Part shown: positions 30,463-37,867 of the stretch, one piece after another
How positions within the stretch are numbered: the stretch's first letter is position 1
Layout of the letters: every line of letters starts with the position of its first letter
Program-made: the position numbers and the translations under genes
The notes under the pieces: model-generated
Seen by the model: the letters and a program-made list of their open reading frames with translations, nothing else
What the model was told of the DNA's origin: nothing
Database searches by the model: none
From: CAVPTL01 sp963794415
GTDB taxonomy: Bacteria; Actinomycetota; Thermoleophilia; Gaiellales; JAICJC01
Direction: 5' to 3'
Length of the DNA: 64,000 bases
Assembly (NCBI GenBank): GCA_963794415.1
Contig: CAWCDI010000001.1
Coordinates: forward strand, 1,612,001 to 1,676,000

Positions 30463-31668
30463 GTGAAACAGGTGATCTCAGCACGCGATTACCTGGCGAA
30501 GGCACGGGAGCAGATCCGGGAGGAGTCTGTGCAGGAGACCGCGGAGCGGCTCGAGCACACGCCGCCCCCCGCACTCATCGACGTGCGTGAACGCCAAGAG
30601 TACGAGCAGGGATACATCCCCGGCGCGATCCACATCCCGCGAGGGTTCCTGGAGTCGCGCATCGAGCGAAACGTGCTCGAGCGCTCCACCCCCGTCGTCG
30701 TCTACTGCGCCAGCGGCGAGCGCTCGGTCTATGCCGCGAAGACGCTGCAGGATCTGGGCTACACCAACGTCGTCTCCATGAAGGGCGGGTTCTCCGGCTG
30801 GAAGGACAACGGCCGCGAGTGGAAGGTGCCCCACGCCCTCACCCCGGAGCAGTACGAGCGCTACAGCCGCCACGTGCTCATCCCCGAGGTCGGCGAGGAG
30901 GGGCAGCTGAAGCTGCTCGACTCCAAGGTGCTCCTGATCGGCGCGGGCGGGCTCGGCTCACCGGCCGCCGTCTACCTGGCAGCCGCCGGCGTCGGCACGC
31001 TCGGCATCATCGACGCCGACACCGTGGACGTGTCCAACCTCCAGCGCCAGATCGTCCACACGGTCGATCGCGTCGGCATGAACAAGGTTGACTCGGCCGA
31101 GATCGCCATCAACGGGATCAACCCCGAGGTCAAGGTCGTCAAGTACACCGACCGGCTCACCTCCGAGAACGTGATGGAGGTCATCTCCGGCTACGACGTG
31201 ATCCTGGATGGCACCGACAACTTCCCCACGCGGTACCTGCTGAACGACGCGAGCCTGGTCGCGAACATCCCGGTCGTCCACGGCTCCATCTACCAGTTCG
31301 AGGGCTCGGTCACGGTCTACAAGCCGTTCGAGGGCCCCTGCTACCGGTGCCAGTACCCCGAGCCTCCGCCGCCGGAGCTCGCCCCGTCGTGCGCCGAAGG
31401 CGGCGTGCTGGGCATCCTCCCCGGCGTGATCGGATCGCTCCAGGCCACCGAGGTCGTGAAGCTCCTGCTGGGCATCGGCACCCCGCTGGTGGGCCGGCAG
31501 CTGCGCTACGACGCGCTCGAGATGGAGTTCATCGAGCTCCGCATGCAGCGCGATCCCCACTGCCCCGTCTGCAGCAAGGATCCGTCCGAGATCCAGTTCA
31601 TCGATTACGAGCAGTTCTGCGCCATGCCCTCCCGGGCTGTCAATCCCGTCAAGGAGGCCGTCGCGTGA
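30463..31668 (+). CDS. moeZ: Rhodanese-MoeB fusion: E1-like sulfur-carrier adenylyl/sulfurtransferase
   Basis: Activates the C-terminus of a ubiquitin-like sulfur carrier and turns it into a thiocarboxylate. The N-terminal rhodanese domain (residues about 20-120) has LIDVRERQEYEQGYIPGA and the persulfide cysteine in VVYCASGERS. The ThiF/MoeB domain has the ATP loop GAGGLGSPAAVYLAAAG, DADTVDVSNLQRQI and the conserved cysteine in APSCAEGGVLG. Zinc cysteines lie in CYRCQYP and CPVC. In MoeZ and MOCS3 the rhodanese is C-terminal, so the order is reversed here. GTG start 30463, with GTG 30472 as alternative. It is coupled to cysO by GTGA. Confidence 0.88.
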   Translation: MKQVISARDYLAKAREQIREESVQETAERLEHTPPPALIDVRERQEYEQGYIPGAIHIPRGFLESRIERNVLERSTPVVVYCASGERSVYAAKTLQDLGYTNVVSMKGGFSGWKDNGREWKVPHALTPEQYERYSRHVLIPEVGEEGQLKLLDSKVLLIGAGGLGSPAAVYLAAAGVGTLGIIDADTVDVSNLQRQIVHTVDRVGMNKVDSAEIAINGINPEVKVVKYTDRLTSENVMEVISGYDVILDGTDNFPTRYLLNDASLVANIPVVHGSIYQFEGSVTVYKPFEGPCYRCQYPEPPPPELAPSCAEGGVLGILPGVIGSLQATEVVKLLLGIGTPLVGRQLRYDALEMEFIELRMQRDPHCPVCSKDPSEIQFIDYEQFCAMPSRAVNPVKEAVA

Positions 31669-31943
31669 GCACGGTTCGCATGCCCCCAATCCTGCGCCAG
31701 GCCGTCGGCGGCGCGCGCGAGGTCGACGCTTCCGGCGCGACCGTGCGTGAGCTGCTCGGCGACCTGACCACCAGGTACCCGGCCATCAAGGGCCATCTGC
31801 TGGACGACAACGGCGACCTCAACAGGTTCGTCAACGTCTACGTCAACAACGAGGACGTGCGCCTCGGCGACGGCCTCGAGACGGCCCTCACGCCCGAGTC
31901 CACCATCATCGTGCTGCCGGCGATGGCCGGAGGGGCGGCGTGA
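31665..31943 (+). CDS. cysO: CysO-type ubiquitin-like sulfur carrier protein
   Basis: A 92-residue beta-grasp protein. PPILRQAVGGAREVDASG, RFVNVYVNNEDVRLGDGLET and IIVLPAMAGG match the CysO family. CysO carries sulfur as a C-terminal thiocarboxylate for cysteine synthesis. Here the diglycine is followed by two extra alanines (AGGAA, then TGA), so the protein must be trimmed before adenylation. The JAMM protease encoded two genes downstream is the obvious candidate. GTGA overlaps join it to both neighbours. Confidence 0.9.
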   Translation: MSTVRMPPILRQAVGGAREVDASGATVRELLGDLTTRYPAIKGHLLDDNGDLNRFVNVYVNNEDVRLGDGLETALTPESTIIVLPAMAGGAA

Positions 31944-32902
31944 GCCAGAGCTGCCTGAAGGCCGAACGCACGGCTGCGCTCTCGGCCGTGGGCAACACGC
32001 CCCTCATCGATCTGCCCAAGATGTCGCCCCACGAGGGCGTGAAGATCTTCGCCAAGCTCGAGGAGTTCAACCCCACCGGGTCGGTCAAGGACCGGGTGGC
32101 GCTGCAGATGATCGAGGTGGCCGAGGAGCGGGGCGAGATCGAGCCCGGCCAGCAGATCCTCGAGCCCACGTCGGGCAACACCGGCATCGCCCTGGCGATG
32201 ATCGGCAAGGTCAAGGGCTACCCGGTGAGCGTGGTCATGCCCGAGTCGGCCACGCCCGAGCGGGTGGAGCTGCTGCGCATGTACGGCGCCAACATCATCT
32301 TCTCGCCCGGCAACCTGGGCTCCAACGGCGCGGTGGCCAAGGCGCGGCAGATCGCCGAGGCCGATCCCACCGTGTACATGCCGTTCCAGTACGCCAACGA
32401 GGCCAATCCGCTGGCCCACTACTGCGGGACGGCGCTCGAGATCCTCGACCAGGTGCCCAACGGCCGCGTCGATGCGTTCGTCGCGGGGCTCGGCACCGGC
32501 GGCACCCTGATGGGCTGCGCCAGGCGGCTCCGCGAGGCCAATCCCACGGTGCAGATCGTGGCGGCAGAGCCGCTGCAGGGCGACCCGGTGATGGGGCTTC
32601 GAAGCCTCGAGGACGGCTACGTGCCGCCCATCCTCGACATCAACCAGCTCGACCGCAAGGTGCTGGTCTCCAACGGCGAGGCCGTGCTGACGCTGCGCAA
32701 GCTGCTGGAGCTGGAGGGCGTCTTTGCCGGCGTCTCGGCCGGCGCAGCGCTCGCAGTCGCCCGCAAGGTCGGCAGCGAGATGGTCGAGGGCAACGTCGTA
32801 GTGCTCTTCGCCGACGGCGGCTCCAAGTACATGAGCGCTGGCCTCTACACCAAGGACTCCGAGCAGCTCGAGCGCGAGATGGAAGAGCGCGTCTGGTGGT
32901 GA
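31940..32902 (+). CDS. cysM: CysM-type cysteine synthase (O-phosphoserine/CysO-dependent)
   Basis: PLP enzyme of 320 residues, intact. The PLP lysine lies in NPTGSVKDRVALQM and the pyridoxal-phosphate loop is PTSGNTGIALA. The motif GLGTGGTLMGCARRL follows. The long C-terminal part (ADGGSKYMSAGLYTKDSEQ) resembles the mycobacterial CysM, which uses O-phosphoserine and CysO thiocarboxylate as substrates. Its location directly after cysO supports that reading over O-acetylserine sulfhydrylase. The GTG start overlaps the cysO stop. Confidence 0.9.
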   Translation: MSQSCLKAERTAALSAVGNTPLIDLPKMSPHEGVKIFAKLEEFNPTGSVKDRVALQMIEVAEERGEIEPGQQILEPTSGNTGIALAMIGKVKGYPVSVVMPESATPERVELLRMYGANIIFSPGNLGSNGAVAKARQIAEADPTVYMPFQYANEANPLAHYCGTALEILDQVPNGRVDAFVAGLGTGGTLMGCARRLREANPTVQIVAAEPLQGDPVMGLRSLEDGYVPPILDINQLDRKVLVSNGEAVLTLRKLLELEGVFAGVSAGAALAVARKVGSEMVEGNVVVLFADGGSKYMSAGLYTKDSEQLEREMEERVWW

Positions 32903-33288
32903 TCCCCGCCGCGGTGCGCGACGAGGTGATCGCCCATGCCCGTGCAGGCCTCCCCAACGAGGCGTGCGGGATCCTGGCCGGGACAGACGGCCGCGTCGAG
33001 CGGTTCTTCCCTGCCGAGTCGGACGAGCCCAGCCCCTACTACTACCGCATCGAGTCGCGCGACCAGATCCGCATCATGAACGAGATCGACGATGCCGGCC
33101 TCGACCTGGTGGGCATCTACCACTCGCACGTCTCCTCGCCGGCCTACCCCAGCCGCACAGACGCCGAGCAGGCGTTCTGGCCCGACGCGGTCTACGTCAT
33201 CGTCTCGCTGGCCGGCGGCGACGCGGTGATGAAGGGCTACAAGATCGCCGACATGGTGCCGGCCGAGGAACCGCTCGAGATCGCCTGA
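32899..33288 (+). CDS. mec: Mec-type JAMM metalloprotease
   Basis: Zinc protease of about 129 residues with the full JAMM signature: glutamate in NEACGILAG and HSHVSSPAYPSRTD (two His, Ser, Asp). In mycobacteria Mec releases cysteine from the CysO-cysteine adduct. In this operon it may also remove the two residues after the CysO diglycine. The preferred GTG 32899 overlaps the cysM stop by four bases. The GTG at 32896 is an alternative. It converges with the Lrp gene, with one base between the stop codons. Confidence 0.9.
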   Translation: MIPAAVRDEVIAHARAGLPNEACGILAGTDGRVERFFPAESDEPSPYYYRIESRDQIRIMNEIDDAGLDLVGIYHSHVSSPAYPSRTDAEQAFWPDAVYVIVSLAGGDAVMKGYKIADMVPAEEPLEIA

Positions 33289-33289
33289 G

Positions 33290-33775
33290 TCAGGCCTGCG
33301 CTTCCCTGACCTCGGCGTCGGGCGTGACGGGGGTGACCGGACGGCCCTCGAACTCGGTGCCCAGCACGATCACCGTCTTGGTGCGCTCGACCGACTCGAG
33401 CGCGCGGATCTCCCAGATGAAGTGCTCGAGCGCGCGCATCGACTCGCCGCGCACCTTGAGCATGATGCTCTCCTCACCGGCGATGTGATGGCACTCCTCC
33501 ACCCACGGCATGCTCTCGAACTCGCCCTCGAGCGACTCGCGTGAGCTGGCGGTCTGGGTGACCAGGATGAAGGCGGTCACGCCGGAGCCGACCATCTCGG
33601 GGTTCACGACTGCGCGGTAGCCGGTGATGACGCCCCGCGACTCGAGCTTCTTCACCCGCTCGTGCACGGCGGCAGGCGAGAGGCCCACCTGCTGGGCAAT
33701 CGCAGCGAACGTTGCCCTCCCGTCACGCTGGAGCTGGGCGATGATGGCTCGGTCGGTGTCGTTGAGATCCTTCAA
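33290..33775 (-). CDS. Lrp/AsnC-family transcriptional regulator
   Basis: A 161-residue intact protein. The N-terminal winged helix-turn-helix is LNDTDRAIIAQLQRDGRATF, then QQVGLSPAAVHERVKKLESRG. The C-terminal RAM ligand-binding domain (FILVTQTASSRESL, VEECHHIAGEESIMLKV) binds amino acids and makes octamers. Proximity to the cysteine operon hints at amino-acid control, but no site was identified. The TTG start has GGGAGG directly against it, too close for a ribosome site. A TATCTT box (33789-33784) 8 bases upstream points to leaderless expression. Confidence 0.88.
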   Translation of the reverse strand: MKDLNDTDRAIIAQLQRDGRATFAAIAQQVGLSPAAVHERVKKLESRGVITGYRAVVNPEMVGSGVTAFILVTQTASSRESLEGEFESMPWVEECHHIAGEESIMLKVRGESMRALEHFIWEIRALESVERTKTVIVLGTEFEGRPVTPVTPDAEVREAQA

Positions 33776-33810
33776 CCTCCCGAAAGATACCCCCGCGGGC
33801 CGAAGGCGAG

Positions 33811-33816
33811 TACAGT
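33811..33816 (+). promoter_or_regulatory. -10 box of a probable leaderless promoter
   Basis: TACAGT ends 7 bases before the ATG at 33824. It lies 21 bases from the oppositely directed TATCTT box of the Lrp gene. Confidence 0.5.
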
Positions 33817-33823
33817 TCGCGAC

Positions 33824-34105
33824 ATGGCAGTTCTGAGCTCATCCGAGCTTGCGTCCGCCCTCGGCGGGCTGCCCGGCTGGGAAGTCCGCGACGGCGCGCT
33901 GCGAAAGAGCTTCGAGTTCGCGGACTTCGCCGGTGCGCTGGGCTACGCCAACCAGGTTGGCGCCGCGGCCGAGCAGGCCGATCACCATCCCGATCTGCTC
34001 GTGACCTGGGGCAAGGTCGAGGTCACGTGGGTGAGCCACTCCGACGGCGGCATCACCGAGAAGGACGTCGCGATGGCCCGCCGCAGCGACGAGCTCGCGA
34101 GCTAG
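33824..34105 (+). CDS. Pterin-4a-carbinolamine dehydratase (PCD/DCoH)
   Basis: A 93-residue protein that regenerates tetrahydropterin after aromatic hydroxylation. The catalytic histidine cluster AEQADHHPDLLVTW, the preceding FADFAGALGYANQVG and the VTWVSHSDGGIT motif identify the family. No aromatic amino-acid hydroxylase is nearby. In many bacteria this protein instead serves molybdopterin or unknown pterin chemistry. Its TAG stop shares the four bases CTAG with the reverse-strand stop of the CBS protein. Confidence 0.9.
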   Translation: MAVLSSSELASALGGLPGWEVRDGALRKSFEFADFAGALGYANQVGAAAEQADHHPDLLVTWGKVEVTWVSHSDGGITEKDVAMARRSDELAS

Positions 34106-35442
34106 CTCTCCGAGCCCTCCACCGGCTCGGCCGGCTGATCCGACCGGCTGACATCCACATCGACCTGGGTCACGCGCGGGCCGTCAACGCCGGTGACCTC
34201 GAAGCGCGTGCCCTCGTGCACCACGGTGTCGCCCACGCTCGGCGCCCGGCCGAGCTCGCCGAAGACGAAGCCGCCCAGCGTGTGGTAGTCGTCGTCCGAG
34301 ATCTTGGTGCCGAAGCGCTCGTTGAACTCCTCGATGGGAAACGAGCCGCCCACCCGCACCCGCCCGCGGCCGATCCGCAGGATGCCGGCGTCGGGCACGT
34401 CGAACTCGTCGCCGATGTCGCCGATGATCTCCTCGATGAGATCCTCGAGCGTCGCGAGGCCCGCGAGCGAGCCGTACTCGTCCACCACGATGGCCATGTG
34501 GTTGGACGTGCGGCGAAACTCGGCCAGGAGCTCGTCGATGGGCTTGGTCTCGGGCACCACGATCGCCGGGCGCAGGATGCTCTGCACGTCCACGCGCTCG
34601 AGCCCGCGCTCGTTGATGGCGCTGAACAGGTCGCGCACGTGCAGCACCCCGGCGATGTCGTCGATGTCGTCCCCGTACACCGGATAGCGCGTGTAGGGGT
34701 TTCGCAGCACGATCGTGAGCAGGTCGGCGACCGGCGTATCGAGCGGCAGCGCCACCACGTCGGGGCGCGGCACCATCACGTCGTCGGCGTTCTTGTCGGC
34801 GAACTCGAAGACGTTGTGGAGCATCTCCTGCTCCTCCTCCTCCAGCACGCCCTTCTGGCGGCTCGCCGTGACGAGCATCTTCAGCTCCTCCTCGGAGTGC
34901 ACCAGCGAGACGCCGCTCGGCGGCGGCAGCCCGAACCAGTGCAGCACGGTTGCGCTCGACGCCACCAGCACCCAGATGAACGGCCGGAAGATGGTGCGAA
35001 AGAGCGTGATGGGGCCGGCGACCGCGAGCGCGACGCGCTCGGTGTTCTGCAGGGTGTAGGACTTCGGCACGATCTCGCCCATGACCACGTGGAAGTAGGT
35101 GAGGATCGTGAACGCGAGGATCACCGAGATGGTGGTCGCCACGCTCGTGTGGAGGTCTCGCGGCAGCAGGTCGATCGGCTTTTTCAGGAGCTCGGAGACG
35201 ACCGGCTCGCCGATGGCGCCCAGCGCGAGGCTCGAGAGCGTGACGCCCAGCTGGATGGCCGAGATGAACCCCGAGGGGTTGTCCAGCAGCACGAGCACGC
35301 GGCGTGCGCGCTTGACACCCTGGGCCTCGAGCTCCTGCAGGCGGGTGCGCCGGACGGTGACCAGTGCGTACTCGGCGGAAACGAAGAACGCGTTTGCCGC
35401 GACGATAACCAGTACCGCGAGAAGCTCAACGGCGATCAGCAT
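34102..35442 (-). CDS. CBS-domain membrane protein (DUF21/CorC-HlyC family)
   Basis: A 446-residue protein probably involved in Mg2+/Co2+ efflux. The N-terminal DUF21 has about four membrane helices (MLIAVELLAVLVIVAANAFF, FISAIQLGVTLSSLALGAIG, and others) and the motif MGEIVPKSYTL. Two CBS domains follow (VMVPRPDVVALPLDTPV and NHMAIVVDEYGSLAGLATLED) and bind adenine nucleotides. The C-terminal CorC_HlyC domain contains YHTLGGFVFGELGRAP. The ATG 35442 starts the first helix. The frame is open upstream but the extra residues do not look like protein. A TATACT box lies at 35480-35475. Confidence 0.9.
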   Translation of the reverse strand: MLIAVELLAVLVIVAANAFFVSAEYALVTVRRTRLQELEAQGVKRARRVLVLLDNPSGFISAIQLGVTLSSLALGAIGEPVVSELLKKPIDLLPRDLHTSVATTISVILAFTILTYFHVVMGEIVPKSYTLQNTERVALAVAGPITLFRTIFRPFIWVLVASSATVLHWFGLPPPSGVSLVHSEEELKMLVTASRQKGVLEEEEQEMLHNVFEFADKNADDVMVPRPDVVALPLDTPVADLLTIVLRNPYTRYPVYGDDIDDIAGVLHVRDLFSAINERGLERVDVQSILRPAIVVPETKPIDELLAEFRRTSNHMAIVVDEYGSLAGLATLEDLIEEIIGDIGDEFDVPDAGILRIGRGRVRVGGSFPIEEFNERFGTKISDDDYHTLGGFVFGELGRAPSVGDTVVHEGTRFEVTGVDGPRVTQVDVDVSRSDQPAEPVEGSES

Positions 35443-35811
35443 GGACTGGGAACGTCGTCGCTCAAGCTGCGTCCAGTATAGAGCGAGGGGAAGCCGGCAC
35501 CGCGGGCGGGCTCCGACGCCCGCCCGGGAACCACGGATCCAGGGCGACTGGACAGGTTCCGTTGCAGCTGCCACACATGGGTCCAGGATGGCCGGTGCCG
35601 TCTCTGCATGAGCTGGAAGGACCATCCAGATCGCGTGGTTGACCTAAAGTCGCCTCCCCCCGATGCCGACTGTTTCCGCAGGGTTAATCAGAAGAGTGCC
35701 GAAACCCGAGACCAGGTTGGTCACACCCGAATTTGGATGGGGCTAACGACCGCACGAGGTTCTGCCGATACCACCCTTCGGTTGGCAAGCCTTGCGACGA
35801 GTGGAGCACAT
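35443..35811. other. Divergent intergenic region of 369 bases
   Basis: It lies between the CBS protein gene and the NarL-type regulator. It holds a TATACT -10 box for the minus strand (35480-35475) and a 9-base-pair GC hairpin (CGGGCGGGC, loop TCCGAC, GCCCGCCCG) next to it. A TTGACC at 35639-35644 could be a -35 box for the plus strand, but no good -10 box was found at the right distance. No conserved riboswitch or small gene was recognised. Confidence 0.5.
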
Positions 35812-36432
35812 GTGGGCGATTCCATAAGCTGTCTGATTGTTGATGACCACGAGGTCGTTCGTGAGGGCCTGCGCCTGGCGCTCTCCCGCGCGGACAACAT
35901 CCGCGTGATCGGTGAAGCCGCCGACGGAAACGCCGCGGTTGCGCTGGCTCGCCGGCGGAAGCCGAACGTCGTCATCCTGGACGTGCGCATGCCCGGCGCG
36001 GACGGACTTCAGGCGGCTCGTGAGATCACCGAGGACGTGCCCGAGACGGCCGTCCTGATGTTCACCGCCTACGGTGAACGAAGCCTCCTCACTCGTGGCC
36101 TGGAAGCCGGCGCCAAGGGGTACATCCTGAAGGAGGCTCCGCAGCAGACGCTGGTGCGGGCGATCCAGAAGGTGGCAGGTGGCGACGGGTACGTCGATCC
36201 GGCGCTGATGCCCGCGTTCCTCTCGAAGGATCGCGAGAACATGCTGACCGCACGAGAGCGCGAGATCCTCCAGCTGCTGGCTGACGGGATGTCGAACGCC
36301 GACGTGGCCGGGAAGCTCTTCATCAGCCAGGAAACCGTCAAGAGCCACGTGCGGCACATTCTCTCCAAGCTGGAGGCTGACACCCGCACGCATGCTGTTG
36401 CAATCGCCCTCAGGCAAGCAATCATCGACTGA
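35812..36432 (+). CDS. NarL/FixJ-family response regulator
   Basis: A 206-residue regulator. The receiver acidic pair lies in LIVDDHEVVREGLRLAL and the phosphorylated aspartate in VVILDVRMPGADGL. The conserved lysine lies in GYILKEAPQQ. The C-terminal LuxR helix-turn-helix is LTAREREILQLLADGMSNAD and following SQETVKSHVRHILSKL. Start GTG 35812 was chosen because GGAG lies five bases upstream and it gives the family's normal N-terminus. The frame is open to 35608 without similarity. The partner kinase gene overlaps its end. Confidence 0.9.
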   Translation: MGDSISCLIVDDHEVVREGLRLALSRADNIRVIGEAADGNAAVALARRRKPNVVILDVRMPGADGLQAAREITEDVPETAVLMFTAYGERSLLTRGLEAGAKGYILKEAPQQTLVRAIQKVAGGDGYVDPALMPAFLSKDRENMLTAREREILQLLADGMSNADVAGKLFISQETVKSHVRHILSKLEADTRTHAVAIALRQAIID

Positions 36433-37867
36433 CTCCCCGTCGGGGCTGAGATCGGTTCTGCAGATGGCGGCTCTGGCCGGCCTGACCGTGCTGCTGACCA
36501 CGATCGTCTTCCTCGTCGCCGAGTTCTTCATCGATTCCACCCTCGCCCCGCTCCTGGCGGGCCTCGTCGTCATCGCCGTGCTTGGCGTCCTCGCCGTGCG
36601 CGCCGTGCGGCGCGACACGCTGCGGCTGCGCGCATCCGAGCAGTGGAGCCGGAAGCTCCGCGGTGAGCTGGTGTCGCAGGCGGCGTTCCTCGACGCGCTC
36701 GTCGAGAGCCTCGGCGCCGTCTCGAGCCTGCATGCATCGCGGGTGCTCGAGCGCACCGCCGAGCAGGCCCAGGCGCTGTTCGCACCCGATGCGGTCGTGA
36801 TGCTCACGCTGGATGCCGACGGCGTGCGCCTGCGCCCGGCGGCCGCCCGCGGCGTGGCGCTCGGCCCGATGTCCGACCTCGCCGTGCACATGGACGCCGC
36901 CGAGTCGCTGGTGGCCGAGGCCGCCCGCAGCCACGCCCTGGCAGCAGGCCCGGGCGACGGCCAGACCGATGCGCTCAGCCGCCACCTGCGCCCCACCTCG
37001 ATCGTCGCCGCACCGCTGGTGGCGATGGGCGAGCTGCAGTCGGTGCTGGTGCTGACCCGGACAGGCGAGGGCCAGGCCTTCGGGCCTGCCGACGTGACCA
37101 AGGTGGCGGTGTTTGCCGACTTCGCCGCGCGCGCCGCCGAGAACGCCCTGCTCTTCGAGCGCATCGAGGCGCTCCTGGCCCAGGCCCAGATCCGTGAGTC
37201 AGAGCGCGCCGACCTCTCCCGCAGGCTGGTCTACGCCGAGCAGGACGAGCGCCGCAAGCTCTCGCTGCACCTGCACGACGGCCCCCTGCAGACGCTCTCG
37301 GGCGTCGCCATGATGCTCGACGCCGTGGCCGAGGATCTCACCGTCCAGGCCGATCCCGAGCCCACGGTGCGCGTGCTTGAGACCGCCCGCACCCGCCAGC
37401 GCCAGGTGATCCGCACGCTGCGCGAGCTGTGCTTCGCCCTCGAGCCGTGGGTGCTCCGCGACCAGGGCTTCGTGAGCGCCATGGAGGCGCTGGCCGACGA
37501 GTTCGAAAGCGGCCACTCGATCACCATCTCGCTCGACATCGATCCTGCCGAGGCGCTCGAGCCCGACGACCAGGTGTGCCTCTACCAGATCGTCCGCGAG
37601 GCGGTCACCAACGCGGTGAAGCACGCCCGGGCGAGCACCATCGACGTCGTCGTCCAGGGTGCGCCGGGCGCCGGGTACGTCGTGCGCGTCACCGACGACG
37701 GCTCCGGATTCACCGACGGGCCCGACGACGGCCTGCCCCACCACGGCCTCTCGTCCATGAAGGAGCGCGCGGCGATCCTCTCGGGCGTGCTCGTGATCGA
37801 CTCGACCCCGGGAGCCGGGACGACCGTCACCGTGCGGATCGCCGGTGAGGCCGCCGATGCCGCGTAG
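36392..37867 (+). CDS. NarL-type sensor histidine kinase with GAF domain
   Basis: A 491-residue intact kinase of the HisKA_3/DegS type. There are two membrane helices near residues 25-75 (MAALAGLTVLLTTIVFLVAE, LLAGLVVIAVLGVLAV) and then a GAF-like sensor region (residues about 105-265). The phosphorylated histidine lies in DERRKLSLHLHDGPLQTLSG. The ATPase motifs are REAVTNAVKHA, VTDDGSGF and HGLSSMKERA. The ATG at 36392 overlaps the regulator by 41 bases. The ATG at 36464 is an equally plausible start at the first helix. A GGDEF-type gene overlaps its end by 11 bases, linking it to second-messenger signalling. Confidence 0.88.
   Translation: MLLQSPSGKQSSTDSPSGLRSVLQMAALAGLTVLLTTIVFLVAEFFIDSTLAPLLAGLVVIAVLGVLAVRAVRRDTLRLRASEQWSRKLRGELVSQAAFLDALVESLGAVSSLHASRVLERTAEQAQALFAPDAVVMLTLDADGVRLRPAAARGVALGPMSDLAVHMDAAESLVAEAARSHALAAGPGDGQTDALSRHLRPTSIVAAPLVAMGELQSVLVLTRTGEGQAFGPADVTKVAVFADFAARAAENALLFERIEALLAQAQIRESERADLSRRLVYAEQDERRKLSLHLHDGPLQTLSGVAMMLDAVAEDLTVQADPEPTVRVLETARTRQRQVIRTLRELCFALEPWVLRDQGFVSAMEALADEFESGHSITISLDIDPAEALEPDDQVCLYQIVREAVTNAVKHARASTIDVVVQGAPGAGYVVRVTDDGSGFTDGPDDGLPHHGLSSMKERAAILSGVLVIDSTPGAGTTVTVRIAGEAADAA

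Noticed and set aside
35481..35640. Riboswitch (cobalamin or c-di-AMP type) upstream of the NarL regulator or CBS protein
   Set aside because: There is a GC-rich hairpin and a GGGAAGCCGG-like string, but the conserved boxes and order of either riboswitch class could not be matched.
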